The notes beneath the pieces are model-generated. The model ran no database searches. It saw only the letters and a list, made by a program, of their open reading frames with translations, and was not told where the DNA came from. Of a stretch of DNA of 64,000 nucleotides, positions 52,456 to 58,876 are shown piece after piece (within the stretch, counting starts at the first letter, position 1; the number at the start of each line of letters is the position of its first letter). Source of the DNA: Tessaracoccus palaemonis. Its GTDB lineage: Bacteria; Actinomycetota; Actinomycetes; Propionibacteriales; Propionibacteriaceae. Location of the stretch: assembly GCF_019316905.1 (NCBI RefSeq), contig NZ_CP079216.1:1302001-1366000 (forward strand), given 5' to 3'. The position numbers and the translations under genes were made by a program.

Positions 52456-53718
52456 ATGGCGCTCTCCAGGCGGGGGATGCTCGCCCTGACCGGGACCGGC
52501 GGGGCGGGCCTCGCGGCGGGCCTGGCCACCGGGTGGTCGTTGGGCTCCTCGTCCGGTTCCACCTCGGAGGGTGGCGGCGACCTCGTCTACGACTTCCACG
52601 GTGCCCACCAGTCCGGGATCGTGACCCCGGCCCAGGACCGGCTGCACTTCGCTGCCTTCGACGTGGCCGACGACATGACCCGCGACGACCTCATCGAGCT
52701 GCTGCAGGACTGGAGCTACGCGGCGAGCCGCCTGATGCTGGGCATCGACGTGTCGGCGACCGGGGCGTTCGACGGGGGTGCCTACCTGCCGCCCGACGAC
52801 ACGGGCGAGGCGGCCGGCCTCGGCGCCTCGGGGCTGACGGTCACCTTCGGGTTCGGCCGCAGCCTGTTCCTCGACGCCGACGGGGCCGACCGCTTCGGCC
52901 TGGCCGACCGCCTTCCCGACGAGTTCACGACCCTGCCGAAGATGGTCAACGACTTCCTCGCCGTCGAGCGCTCCGGCGGTGACCTGTGTATCCAGGCCTG
53001 CGCCAACGACCCGCAGGTGGCGGTGCATGCGATCCGGAACCTCACGCGGCTCGCCTTCGGCCGGGCCGTCCTGCGGTGGTCCCAGCTGGGGTTCGGCCGC
53101 ACGTCGTCGACCTCCACGACGCAGACGACGCCCCGCAACCTGTTCGGGCAGAAGGACGGCACGAACAACCTGAAGGCCGAGGAGCCCGACCGCATCGACG
53201 AGCACGTGTGGATCCCGGAGGGCGCGTCGCAAGGGTGGGCCGTCGGTGGGACCTACCTCGTCGCCCGCCGGATCGCCATGACGGTCGAGGTCTGGGACTC
53301 GCTGCAACTCCAGGAGCAGGAGCGCGTCACGGGCCGCGACAAGCGCGAGGGGGCCCCGCTGTCGGGCGGCACGGAGTTCACGGCCCCCGACTTCGCCAAG
53401 GCCGGAGCCGACGGTCAGCCCCTGATCGACCCCCGGTCCCATGTGGCCCGCACGCACCCGGACAACAACGGCGGCATCGCCATGCTCCGGCGCGGGTACA
53501 ACTTCGTCGACGGCAACGACGCGCAGGGCCGGCTCGACGCGGGCCTGTTCTTCATCGGGTTCGTGAGGTCTCCCGACCGGTTCGCGACGGTGCACCGCAA
53601 CATGGCCCGCGACGACATGTTCGTCGAATACCTCAAGACCACCGGGTCGGCGGTCTTCCTCGTCCCGCCCGGCGCGACGAGCGAGGGCCACTGGGTGGGG
53701 GAGTCGCTCTTCGCCTGA
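52456..53718 (+). CDS. efeB: Dye-decolorizing heme peroxidase EfeB (Tat-exported)
   Basis: 420-aa class I/A Dyp-type peroxidase. Twin-arginine signal SRRGMLALTGTGGAG followed by an Ala/Gly-rich hydrophobic stretch. GxxDG heme-distal motif is NLFGQKDGTNN with the catalytic Asp; the proximal His is in DPRSHVARTHPDNNGG, and the C-terminal part has GLFFIGFVRSPDRFATVHRNM. It oxidises Fe(II), or releases iron from heme, for EfeO/EfeU. Last gene of the operon, starting 2 bases after the efeO stop; the REP-like repeats start directly after it. Confidence 0.94.
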   Translation: MALSRRGMLALTGTGGAGLAAGLATGWSLGSSSGSTSEGGGDLVYDFHGAHQSGIVTPAQDRLHFAAFDVADDMTRDDLIELLQDWSYAASRLMLGIDVSATGAFDGGAYLPPDDTGEAAGLGASGLTVTFGFGRSLFLDADGADRFGLADRLPDEFTTLPKMVNDFLAVERSGGDLCIQACANDPQVAVHAIRNLTRLAFGRAVLRWSQLGFGRTSSTSTTQTTPRNLFGQKDGTNNLKAEEPDRIDEHVWIPEGASQGWAVGGTYLVARRIAMTVEVWDSLQLQEQERVTGRDKREGAPLSGGTEFTAPDFAKAGADGQPLIDPRSHVARTHPDNNGGIAMLRRGYNFVDGNDAQGRLDAGLFFIGFVRSPDRFATVHRNMARDDMFVEYLKTTGSAVFLVPPGATSEGHWVGESLFA

Positions 53719-53720
53719 TC

Positions 53721-53985
53721 AGGTCCCTGAGCTTGTCCCGGTTCCCTGAGCCGCCTCCGGTTCCCTGAGCTCGTCGAAGGGCGTCGAGCGGAGCGAGACG
53801 GGTCACTGGCACCCCCTCCGGTTCCCTGAGCCCCCTCCGGTTCCTGAGCCCCCTCCGGTTCCTGAGCCCCCTCCGGTTCCCTGAGCTTGTCGAAGGGCGC
53901 CGAGCGCAGCGAGGCGTCTTGCGGGTAGGCCCCTCCGCCAGGCTCAGGAGCCCCGACAGTGCCTGTGCTGAGCTTGTCGAAGTGC
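53721..53985. repeat. REP-like repeat cluster with a short tandem array
   Basis: Four head-to-tail units of CCCCCTCCGGTTCC(C)TGAG, 18 or 19 bp each, at 53812-53830, 53831-53848, 53849-53866 and 53867-53885; a diverged unit lies at 53751-53769. Two longer copies of TGAGCTYGTCGAAGGGC with GAGCG-GCGAG tails lie at 53766-53797 and 53882-53914, and a partial copy near 53968. Such TGAGC-TTGTCGAAG elements are dispersed in many GC-rich genomes. No coding function; the region 53719-54064 has no gene. Confidence 0.8.
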
Positions 53986-54064
53986 TCAACGAACCGGGAG
54001 CCAGACCAGACGGCACCGCCGATTTGTGCCCCCGTCAGGGAGTCTGTATAGTTCATTGAGCCGA

Positions 54065-54138
54065 CGCGGGGTGGAGCAGCTCGGTAGCTCGCTGGGCTCA
54101 TAACCCAGAGGTCACAGGTTCAAATCCTGTCCCCGCTA
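54065..54138 (+). tRNA. Initiator tRNA-fMet (CAU)
   Basis: 74-nt cloverleaf: acceptor CGCGGGG / CCCCGCT plus discriminator A, D-arm GGAGCAGCTCGGTAGCTC, anticodon arm CTGGG-CTCATAA-CCCAG with anticodon CAT, T-arm ACAGG-TTCAAAT-CCTGT. Two initiator marks are visible: no Watson-Crick pair at 1-72 (C1 faces U72) and three consecutive G-C pairs at the base of the anticodon stem. CCA is not encoded (the DNA reads CAA). Followed 6 bases later by a strong terminator. Confidence 0.95.
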
Positions 54139-54144
54139 CAAATC

Positions 54145-54180
54145 GAAGTCCCGATCAGCCAACAGGCTGATCGGGACTTC
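54145..54180 (+). terminator. Rho-independent terminator of tRNA-fMet
   Basis: Perfect 16-bp stem (54145-54160 with 54165-54180), loop AACA, followed by TGCTTTT. One of few terminators here with a T-tract. Confidence 0.9.
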
Positions 54181-54211
54181 TGCTTTTCGCCCCTGAGAGC
54201 GTTCGCGTCGC

Positions 54212-54247
54212 TCATTGTCTGTAGTGGTAGGGGGAGGCAGCGATCCG
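54212..54247 (-). pseudogene. 3' remnant of a yoeB-like toxin gene
   Basis: The minus strand encodes RIAASPYHYRQ and a stop, against RIAACRYHYGQ and a stop in the intact YoeB gene at 57141. DNA identity is clear over about 38 bases and ends abruptly at the GATCCGG, beyond which nothing resembles YoeB. Only the last 11 codons remain. Confidence 0.65.
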
Positions 54248-54691
54248 GTCGTGGGGCATCGGGATCAGTTGGGCAGGTGGACCATGGAGGTCCCTCCCAG
54301 TGGCTCGCCACTGGGCAGGCCTTCTGCCGGCTTTGTTGCGGGCGCGCCCTTGCAGGGGTTCGTCCGCTGCCCTGCGGTGGGCCGGTCACCCCCAGCTCGG
54401 TGGGGCGGCAGGCACCGCGTTGGGTCCTGCCTCCCCTCCAGTAAAACGCTGGCCTGCGACGTGCCGGTTGGGCGACGCGGTGTTCATCATCAGTGGCTCC
54501 CGCCGGGATCGCTCTACCCATCAGGGGAGTGATCTGTGATGTCTGTGCGGGCTGAGTGCTGGGCGCAGGGCTGGTGTTTCGTCGGCGACGCAACGGTCAT
54601 GCTGCTCGCCCGACCCCGCCGCTCCGACCACTGACCCCGCCCACATCGCGGCGAGTGCGCCGCACGGACAGGCTTACGAAACCGGCCCTGG
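54248..54691. other. Non-coding stretch with several stable hairpins
   Basis: No frame here has both a plausible start and protein-like composition. The DNA is rich in short inverted repeats: GGACC-ATGGA-GGTCC (54279-54293) directly followed by CCCAGTGGC-TC-GCCACTGGG (54296-54315), then further G/C arms around 54385-54410. It may be a structured RNA or a decayed mobile element; I cannot assign it. A 31-codon open frame from ATG 54539 is too weak to call. Confidence 0.35.
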
Positions 54692-54699
54692 ACAAAAGC
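54692..54699. repeat. Left target-site duplication
   Basis: ACAAAAGC, identical to 56180-56187, directly flanking the ISL3-family element. Confidence 0.9.
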
Positions 54700-56179
54700 G
54701 GCTCTTCGGACCTGAGCGTGGGGTCATAGTCGTAGACCGCCGCCGATGAGGAGCATTCTGAGGCGGTAGTTATCGGGGTCGCGGAATCCTCGGGCGACGC
54801 GGCGGGCGAGTTCGATCAACCCGTTGATGGCTTCGGTTCCGCCGTTGTTGGCGCCGCCGGTGGTGAAGTAGCCCAGGAACGCGTCTCGCCACTGGTTCAG
54901 GGTCCGGCCGAGGCGGGCGATCTCCGGGATCGGACACGACGGGAACGTGGCCAGGATCTGCTCTGCGACCCTGCGGCCGTCGGCGTGGCTGGGCTGGTGG
55001 TAGACCGAGCGGAGCTGTTGGGCGCAGTGCCAGGCGACCTCGACTTCGACGTGTCGGTCGTCGGCGGTGAACGCGGTCTCGAGGCGTGTCTTCTGCCGGT
55101 CGGTGAGGTGTTCCCGGCCGGCGCGCAGTAGGTTGCGGATCCGATACAGCGGATCGTGTCTGCGGCCGCGGTGGCCGTGGATGTCTTGCTGGACCCGGCG
55201 GCGGACCTCGTCGACCGCGGTCGTGCCGAGCTTGACCACGTGGAAGGCGTCGATCACCGCGATGGCGTCCTCCAACTGGTCGTCGATGGCGTTCTTGTAG
55301 CCGTGGAATGGGTCCAGGGTGGCGATGTCGACGCCTTCGCGGAACGTGTCGCCGCGGGCCTTCAGCCACGACGTGTAGGCCTCGCCGGAACGACCCGGGA
55401 CCAGATCAAGGAGCCGCGCCCGGACGTGTCCGTGCTGGTCGCGGGTGAGATCAACCATGCCGGTGAACTCCTTCGGGCCGCGTCCACCCTGCTCGACAGG
55501 CCTGGTCGAGACGTGATGCCAAATGTGTTCGTCAACACCCAGCGTGGTGACACCGGCGAAGCGCGACTCATCGTCGGCGGCTGCTTCAAGGATCGGTTTG
55601 ACGGCTCGCCACAGCGTCTTCCAAGCACAACCCAGCTGACGGGCAAGACCCTGAACCGAAGCGTTCTCGCGGCGCATCTGCCCGACCGCCCACGATGTCG
55701 CCCGAGCGGTGAGCAACGCTCTGGGCCGCGCCACGTCGGGGTCTTGTTCCATGAACGAGGTCACCGGACACGACGGCTCCGGACACAGCCATCGTCGTTT
55801 CCGCCACCACAACCGCACCGGCGCCGTGAAACAGGCAGCGTCGATCAACTCCACCCGCTGCCGGCCATGCGCATGCGCCACGACCCCACATGTCGGGCAA
55901 CCCATCACCCCCGGCAGCCGGGACTCGACCTCAACCCGAAGCCCCGCGTCGTCGCGATGGACACCGGTCACGTGGAGCCCGGGCAACCCCAGCAGAAGGT
56001 CACAGCGCTGGCAGTAGCCGCCGCCGGCACGGCAGCAGGACGTAGGATCGGGCATCGTCGAGGTCCTTGAAGATCAGGTGGTGTGGTAACCCCGATTCTT
56101 GAGGGCCTCGACCCCCTCCCGCCCCCCGACACGCCCGCCGCCGGATCCACGCTCACCCCACGCTCAGGTACGAAGAGCC
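54700..56179 (-). mobile_element. Complete ISL3-family insertion sequence, 1480 bp
   Basis: Both ends start GGCTCTTCG, the ISL3-family terminus, and the 25-bp inverted repeats (54700-54724 and 56155-56179) differ at one base only (position 10, G versus T). Identical 8-bp duplications ACAAAAGC flank it, the target size expected for ISL3. It holds one transposase gene on the minus strand, whose stop codon begins in the left repeat. Perfect duplications and an uninterrupted gene indicate a recent and probably still mobile insertion. Confidence 0.93.
54724..56055 (-). CDS. tnpA: ISL3 family transposase
   Basis: 443-aa DDE transposase. N-terminal zinc-finger region: CCRAGGGYCQRCD, GCPTCGVVAHAHGR, CPEPSCPVTSF; then a helix-turn-helix (ENASVQGLARQLGCAWKTLW). 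The DDE acids are in TLGVDEHIWHH, TLDPFHGYKNAI and NNGGTEAINGLIELARR. The chain ends at the left inverted repeat, with no frameshift or internal stop, so it should be functional. It starts 124 bases inside the right repeat end. Confidence 0.95.
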   Translation of the reverse strand: MPDPTSCCRAGGGYCQRCDLLLGLPGLHVTGVHRDDAGLRVEVESRLPGVMGCPTCGVVAHAHGRQRVELIDAACFTAPVRLWWRKRRWLCPEPSCPVTSFMEQDPDVARPRALLTARATSWAVGQMRRENASVQGLARQLGCAWKTLWRAVKPILEAAADDESRFAGVTTLGVDEHIWHHVSTRPVEQGGRGPKEFTGMVDLTRDQHGHVRARLLDLVPGRSGEAYTSWLKARGDTFREGVDIATLDPFHGYKNAIDDQLEDAIAVIDAFHVVKLGTTAVDEVRRRVQQDIHGHRGRRHDPLYRIRNLLRAGREHLTDRQKTRLETAFTADDRHVEVEVAWHCAQQLRSVYHQPSHADGRRVAEQILATFPSCPIPEIARLGRTLNQWRDAFLGYFTTGGANNGGTEAINGLIELARRVARGFRDPDNYRLRMLLIGGGLRL

Positions 56180-56187
56180 ACAAAAGC
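56180..56187. repeat. Right target-site duplication
   Basis: ACAAAAGC, matching 54692-54699. Confidence 0.9.
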
Positions 56188-56190
56188 ATT

Positions 56191-56400
56191 ATGGGTTCGC
56201 TAGATTGGCGGTTGAAGGGTAACGATTGGCAATCGCGTCAATGGAGAGCGGCTGTGAAGTACCTGAGACATGGAATCGCGTTTGCAGTAGTGCTAGGAGT
56301 ATCACTGCCCCCACGGCTGCTCAAGCTGATGAAAGCAAATGCCTCAGTTCGGACGATTCAGAAGACCACCGCAAAGAGCCTTCTTCTGCCTGAGTGCTAA
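56191..56400 (+). CDS. Small open reading frame in lower-GC DNA, doubtful
   Basis: 69 codons beginning ATGGGTTCGC 3 bases after the right target duplication (MGSLDWRLKGNDWQSRQW, then AFAVVLGVSLPPRLLKLMKA). Base composition is near 50% GC, unlike the neighbours. A hydrophobic segment suggests a membrane or toxin-like peptide, but no ribosome site is seen and it may be only flanking DNA. If it is a gene, its upstream region was cut off by the IS. Confidence 0.25.
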   Translation: MGSLDWRLKGNDWQSRQWRAAVKYLRHGIAFAVVLGVSLPPRLLKLMKANASVRTIQKTTAKSLLLPEC

Positions 56401-56437
56401 CTGCGGCAATTCCCAGATTCTGAGGAGTGTCTCCTGA

Positions 56438-56767
56438 ATGCGTATCTTGAGAGGTGTAGCAATCGGTGCATGGGGGCTTGTCTCTGCTGTGCCGACGGTT
56501 GGTTGGTACGCTTGGCCGGTCATCGCTCTCTGCGTGGTCTGGGGTGTGATCTATGCCATGAGGCCCCCCAGCCTGAGTCTCGCACTCGCTCAGGCGGGGT
56601 GCACTTACTTGGCTGTGGCGTTCAGGATTGAACTTCTGTACCAACCTTCTTGGGGTGGACTGCTCTGGTCGCTGGTGTTTGGAACGCTGTTTTTCGCATT
56701 ATGGATGACTCCTGTCGGGATATTCCCGAGCTACCTCAAGGAGGGGGCCTTTCGGGCGAACCCCTGA
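56438..56767 (+). CDS. Small integral membrane protein, hypothetical
   Basis: 109-aa hydrophobic protein, not recognised. About three or four transmembrane segments: GAWGLVSAVPTVGWYAWPVI through VVWGVIYAM, ALAQAGCTYLAVAF and LLWSLVFGTLFFALWMTPVG. GAGGAG lies 10 bases before the ATG, within a short AGGAG-CTCCT hairpin that could hide the ribosome site. GC content is clearly below the rest of the window, so it was probably acquired. Neighbours are IS and toxin-antitoxin remnants. Confidence 0.55.
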   Translation: MRILRGVAIGAWGLVSAVPTVGWYAWPVIALCVVWGVIYAMRPPSLSLALAQAGCTYLAVAFRIELLYQPSWGGLLWSLVFGTLFFALWMTPVGIFPSYLKEGAFRANP

Positions 56768-56792
56768 TGATGGCTGTACTCGCCCATGACGA

Positions 56793-57100
56793 TCATCGGT
56801 CGAGAAGGGTAGCGGCTGCACACGAGTAGCTGACGCACGTCATGGGCAGTAGTCCCTCCGCGCCGGTGTCCAGGCCAGAGTGAGGAGAGCTTTCGGCGAA
56901 GCTCCAGCACGAGGTCGACCACTTCGCCGGGCGTCGCGTGTGGGCGGGCGATGGGTGCTCGGGAGCGGGCTCGCACTCGGCGCGGTACCGGGTCAGGAGG
57001 ACGTAGCGCCGGGAACGAACCACGCCGTAGGCGCGGGCGACCTCGGCAACCGGCGATGCCCGAGCGTGACAGCGGTGATGACCAGACGAGCCTTCGACAC
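56793..57100 (-). pseudogene. Frameshifted 5' fragment of an IS481-type transposase
   Basis: From GTG 57100 the minus strand reads SKARLVITAVTLG, the usual IS481 transposase N-terminus. The likeness then changes frame: VLLTRYRAECEP (expected LLARYRAEGE) and, in a third frame, HATPGEVVDLVLELRRKLSS. So the helix-turn-helix and start of the core can be traced through at least two frameshifts. The DDE catalytic part is missing. The 373 bases between the membrane protein and yoeB hold nothing else that I can see. Confidence 0.65.
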
Positions 57101-57140
57101 GCCACGCTGACCACCACCGGTGGCCCTGTCCTTGTGTCGC

Positions 57141-57401
57141 TCACTGCCCGTAGTGGTAGCGGCAGGCGGCGATCCGGATTTCATCGCCGACGATCTTGTA
57201 GACGAGGCGATGCTCCTCGGTGATGCGGCGTGACCAGTAGCCGGCGAAGTCGTGCCTGAGGGCCTCCGGCTTTCCGATTCCCTCGTTGCCGTTGCGGGAG
57301 ACGTCCTGGATGAGGGCATTGATTCGTTTGAGGACCCGGCGGTCCTGTGCCTGCCACCAGAGGTAGTCCTCCCAGGCGTTCTGGTCCCACACCAACAGCA
57401 T
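57141..57401 (-). CDS. yoeB: YoeB-type mRNA interferase toxin
   Basis: 86-aa RelE-superfamily toxin that cleaves mRNA in the ribosomal A site. The catalytic residues occur at the same numbers as in E. coli YoeB: Glu46 (GKPEALRH), Arg65 (EEHRLVYKI), His83 and Tyr84 (RYHYGQ end). N-terminus LLVWDQNAWEDYLWWQAQD is typical. ATG 57401 lies 2 bases after the yefM stop, so translation is coupled to the antitoxin. It appears intact and active. Confidence 0.95.
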   Translation of the reverse strand: MLLVWDQNAWEDYLWWQAQDRRVLKRINALIQDVSRNGNEGIGKPEALRHDFAGYWSRRITEEHRLVYKIVGDEIRIAACRYHYGQ

Positions 57402-57403
57402 GG

Positions 57404-57661
57404 TCAGTCGGCGGCGATCAGGTCGTGGGGTTCGCCGCGGCCGCCCTCCAGCCGCTCCATCGCGTCGAGAAGGCGCCGTGCGTTCGCGGGGGAGCGCAGG
57501 AGATAGGCGGTCTCTTTGAGGGCCTCGTACTCCTCCAGGGAGACGATGACTACCGGGTCGTGGCCGGCTCGGGTGATGACGACCTCTTCCCGGTCGTCGA
57601 CCACGGAATCGAGAACCTCGGCGTATCGGGCCCGGGACTCGGTGTAGCTCATCGTCTTCAT
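57404..57661 (-). CDS. yefM: YefM-type antitoxin
   Basis: 85-aa Phd/YefM antitoxin: MSYTESRARYAEVLDSVVDD is the DNA-binding N-terminus and EEVVITRAGHDPVVIVSLEEYEALKETAYLLRSP the usual middle, with a C-terminal toxin-neutralising tail (RRLLDAMERLEGGRG). ATG 57661 was chosen over ATG 57712 because AGGAGGTT lies upstream of it and the operator lies between. It represses its own operon together with YoeB, through the paired palindromes at 57673-57691. Confidence 0.93.
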   Translation of the reverse strand: MKTMSYTESRARYAEVLDSVVDDREEVVITRAGHDPVVIVSLEEYEALKETAYLLRSPANARRLLDAMERLEGGRGEPHDLIAAD

Positions 57662-57672
57662 GAAGGAACCTC

Positions 57673-57691
57673 CTGTACAGGAAAGCGTACG
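57673..57691. promoter_or_regulatory. yefM-yoeB operator (paired TGTACA-type palindromes)
   Basis: CTGTACAG (57673-57680) and CGTACG (57686-57691) lie 12-31 bases upstream of the yefM ATG, with centres 12 bp apart. The E. coli yefM-yoeB operator is known to consist of a long and a short palindrome with TGTACA cores 12 bp apart, so this is almost certainly the autoregulation site. Confidence 0.7.
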
Positions 57692-57755
57692 TCCTGGGAG
57701 TGGTGTCCACAAGCCTCACAAGCCTCACAGGCGTACAAGTAGAGCCGGGCCGGGG

Positions 57756-58562
57756 CTACAGCGGCGAGCCAGGGGCTGCCACGCCGACGAAGACCCCGCC
57801 GAACTTCGCCTCTCCCGTCCGGCACCGGTGGCCGTCGACCCACACCACCCGGTCGCACGTGACCTGTCCGCAGACCGTGTCGTCGTCGGTGTGGCGTGCC
57901 TCGAATCCGCCGCCCATCGAGGTGTTGTATCCGACGACGAGCCGTCCGTGGCTGCAGGTTGCGCGGGAGTAGCAGGTGTCGCAGACGCTGCGGTACTGCC
58001 AGGCGGTTCCGATGGCCGTCCGCCCGCACACCGGGCACGGGTGGGCCCGGTTGCTGTCCCGCGGCGCGGCCAGGAGCCAGTCGTCGGAGGCGATCGCGCG
58101 TAGGAGCGCGCGTTCGGTCGGTTCCCTGGCATGCCGCCTCAGCGTCACGAGCAGGTGGTCCGCGACGTCGATGTTGGAGATCCCCTCCCGCTGGTCGGCG
58201 GGCAGGGACGCGACGCTGTCGAGGCCTCCGACGATCGCGGCGATCGCCGCGCGGTGCCAGGCGCTGACGTCGTCGAGGCTCAGGGTCCGGTTGTGGTGGC
58301 GGGTTTCCTGCCACCACTGATCGACGCGAGAGGAGAGTTCGTCCGGGTTGGTGCCGGTCAGGGCGTACATGCGGCTTCCGTCGACGTTGTAGACGAGCAG
58401 TTCGCGGTCCGAGGCGAAGGCGAATCCGCCCGATACGGGGTCGGCGTTGAAGCCGGGGTGGAGGACCTCGGCGACGGTCGTGGGGTCCGTGGCCCGTCGT
58501 CGGGCCAGCGCCTCCACCTTGTCGCGCGTGATCGGCTTCTCGAGCGCCTCGTCTGAGTTCAT
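57756..58562 (-). CDS. Hypothetical protein with a zinc-ribbon segment
   Basis: 268-aa protein I do not recognise. The N-terminal half has a helical start (ALEKPITRDKVEALARRRAT) and FAFASDRELLVYNVDGSRMYAL; the middle is helical (SAWHRAAIAAIVGGLDS). The C-terminal third has CPVCGRTAIG, CDTCYSRATCSHG and VCGQVTCDR, likely one treble-clef or zinc-ribbon site, followed by DRVVWVDGHRCRTGEAKFGG. AAGGAGG lies upstream of the ATG. Full codon structure argues it is real. It lies upstream of yefM-yoeB on the same strand, but with 94 bases and a separate operator between. Confidence 0.65.
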   Translation of the reverse strand: MNSDEALEKPITRDKVEALARRRATDPTTVAEVLHPGFNADPVSGGFAFASDRELLVYNVDGSRMYALTGTNPDELSSRVDQWWQETRHHNRTLSLDDVSAWHRAAIAAIVGGLDSVASLPADQREGISNIDVADHLLVTLRRHAREPTERALLRAIASDDWLLAAPRDSNRAHPCPVCGRTAIGTAWQYRSVCDTCYSRATCSHGRLVVGYNTSMGGGFEARHTDDDTVCGQVTCDRVVWVDGHRCRTGEAKFGGVFVGVAAPGSPL

Positions 58563-58633
58563 GCCAAGCCTCCTTGTCGGGTGTCATGTTCGCACGGCGC
58601 GACGACGCTACGGGCTGAGCCACCCGCGCGGCC

Positions 58634-58872
58634 ATGACGAAGGTCACTGTCGCGCCCACAGCTCGACGGCCAAGGGGTTGAGCAGCGAGGTTGCGGTCGG
58701 GCCGGCGAACGGGCTGGATCAGGACAGCGTGATCTCGCTGGACAACGTGGTCACGATTCCGGCGTCCCTGCTGGGCCGCACTATCGGCTACCTGACCTCC
58801 GAGCAGGAAGTGCTCCTGGCCAGGGCGATCGTCCTCGCCTACGACCTGGACATGCCCCTGCTCGGCGGCTGA
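58634..58872 (+). pseudogene. MazF/PemK-like toxin remnant, truncated and frameshifted
   Basis: ATG 58634 reads MTKVTVAP, then about 1 base is missing near 58660 and the frame continues STAKGLSSEV, VGPANGLDQDSVISLDNVVT and IPASLLGRTIGYLTSEQEVL to a stop at 58872. This order (VTVAPITST, glycine-rich loop, LD-x-DS-x-I-x-LDN) is the second half of MazF/PemK toxins. The N-terminal half with the RG-E-W region is absent; an in-frame TGA lies 18 bases before the ATG. No antitoxin gene is next to it. Confidence 0.6.
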
Positions 58873-58876
58873 GGGG

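Noticed and set aside
53812-53885. Possible CRISPR array
   Set aside because: Units are directly adjacent with no spacers, only 18-19 bp long, and no cas genes are present.
53415-54101. Minus-strand frames coding EPEGAQ repeats
   Set aside because: The peptide repeat only reflects the non-coding 18-bp tandem array and overlaps efeB.
54539-54633. 31-codon open frame (MSVRAECWAQGW...)
   Set aside because: Weak ribosome site, no recognisable features and located in hairpin-rich DNA; could be chance.
54065-58872. Classical integrative element using tRNA-fMet as attachment site
   Set aside because: No integrase gene and no second copy of the tRNA 3' end seen within the window, so an att-bounded element cannot be supported.
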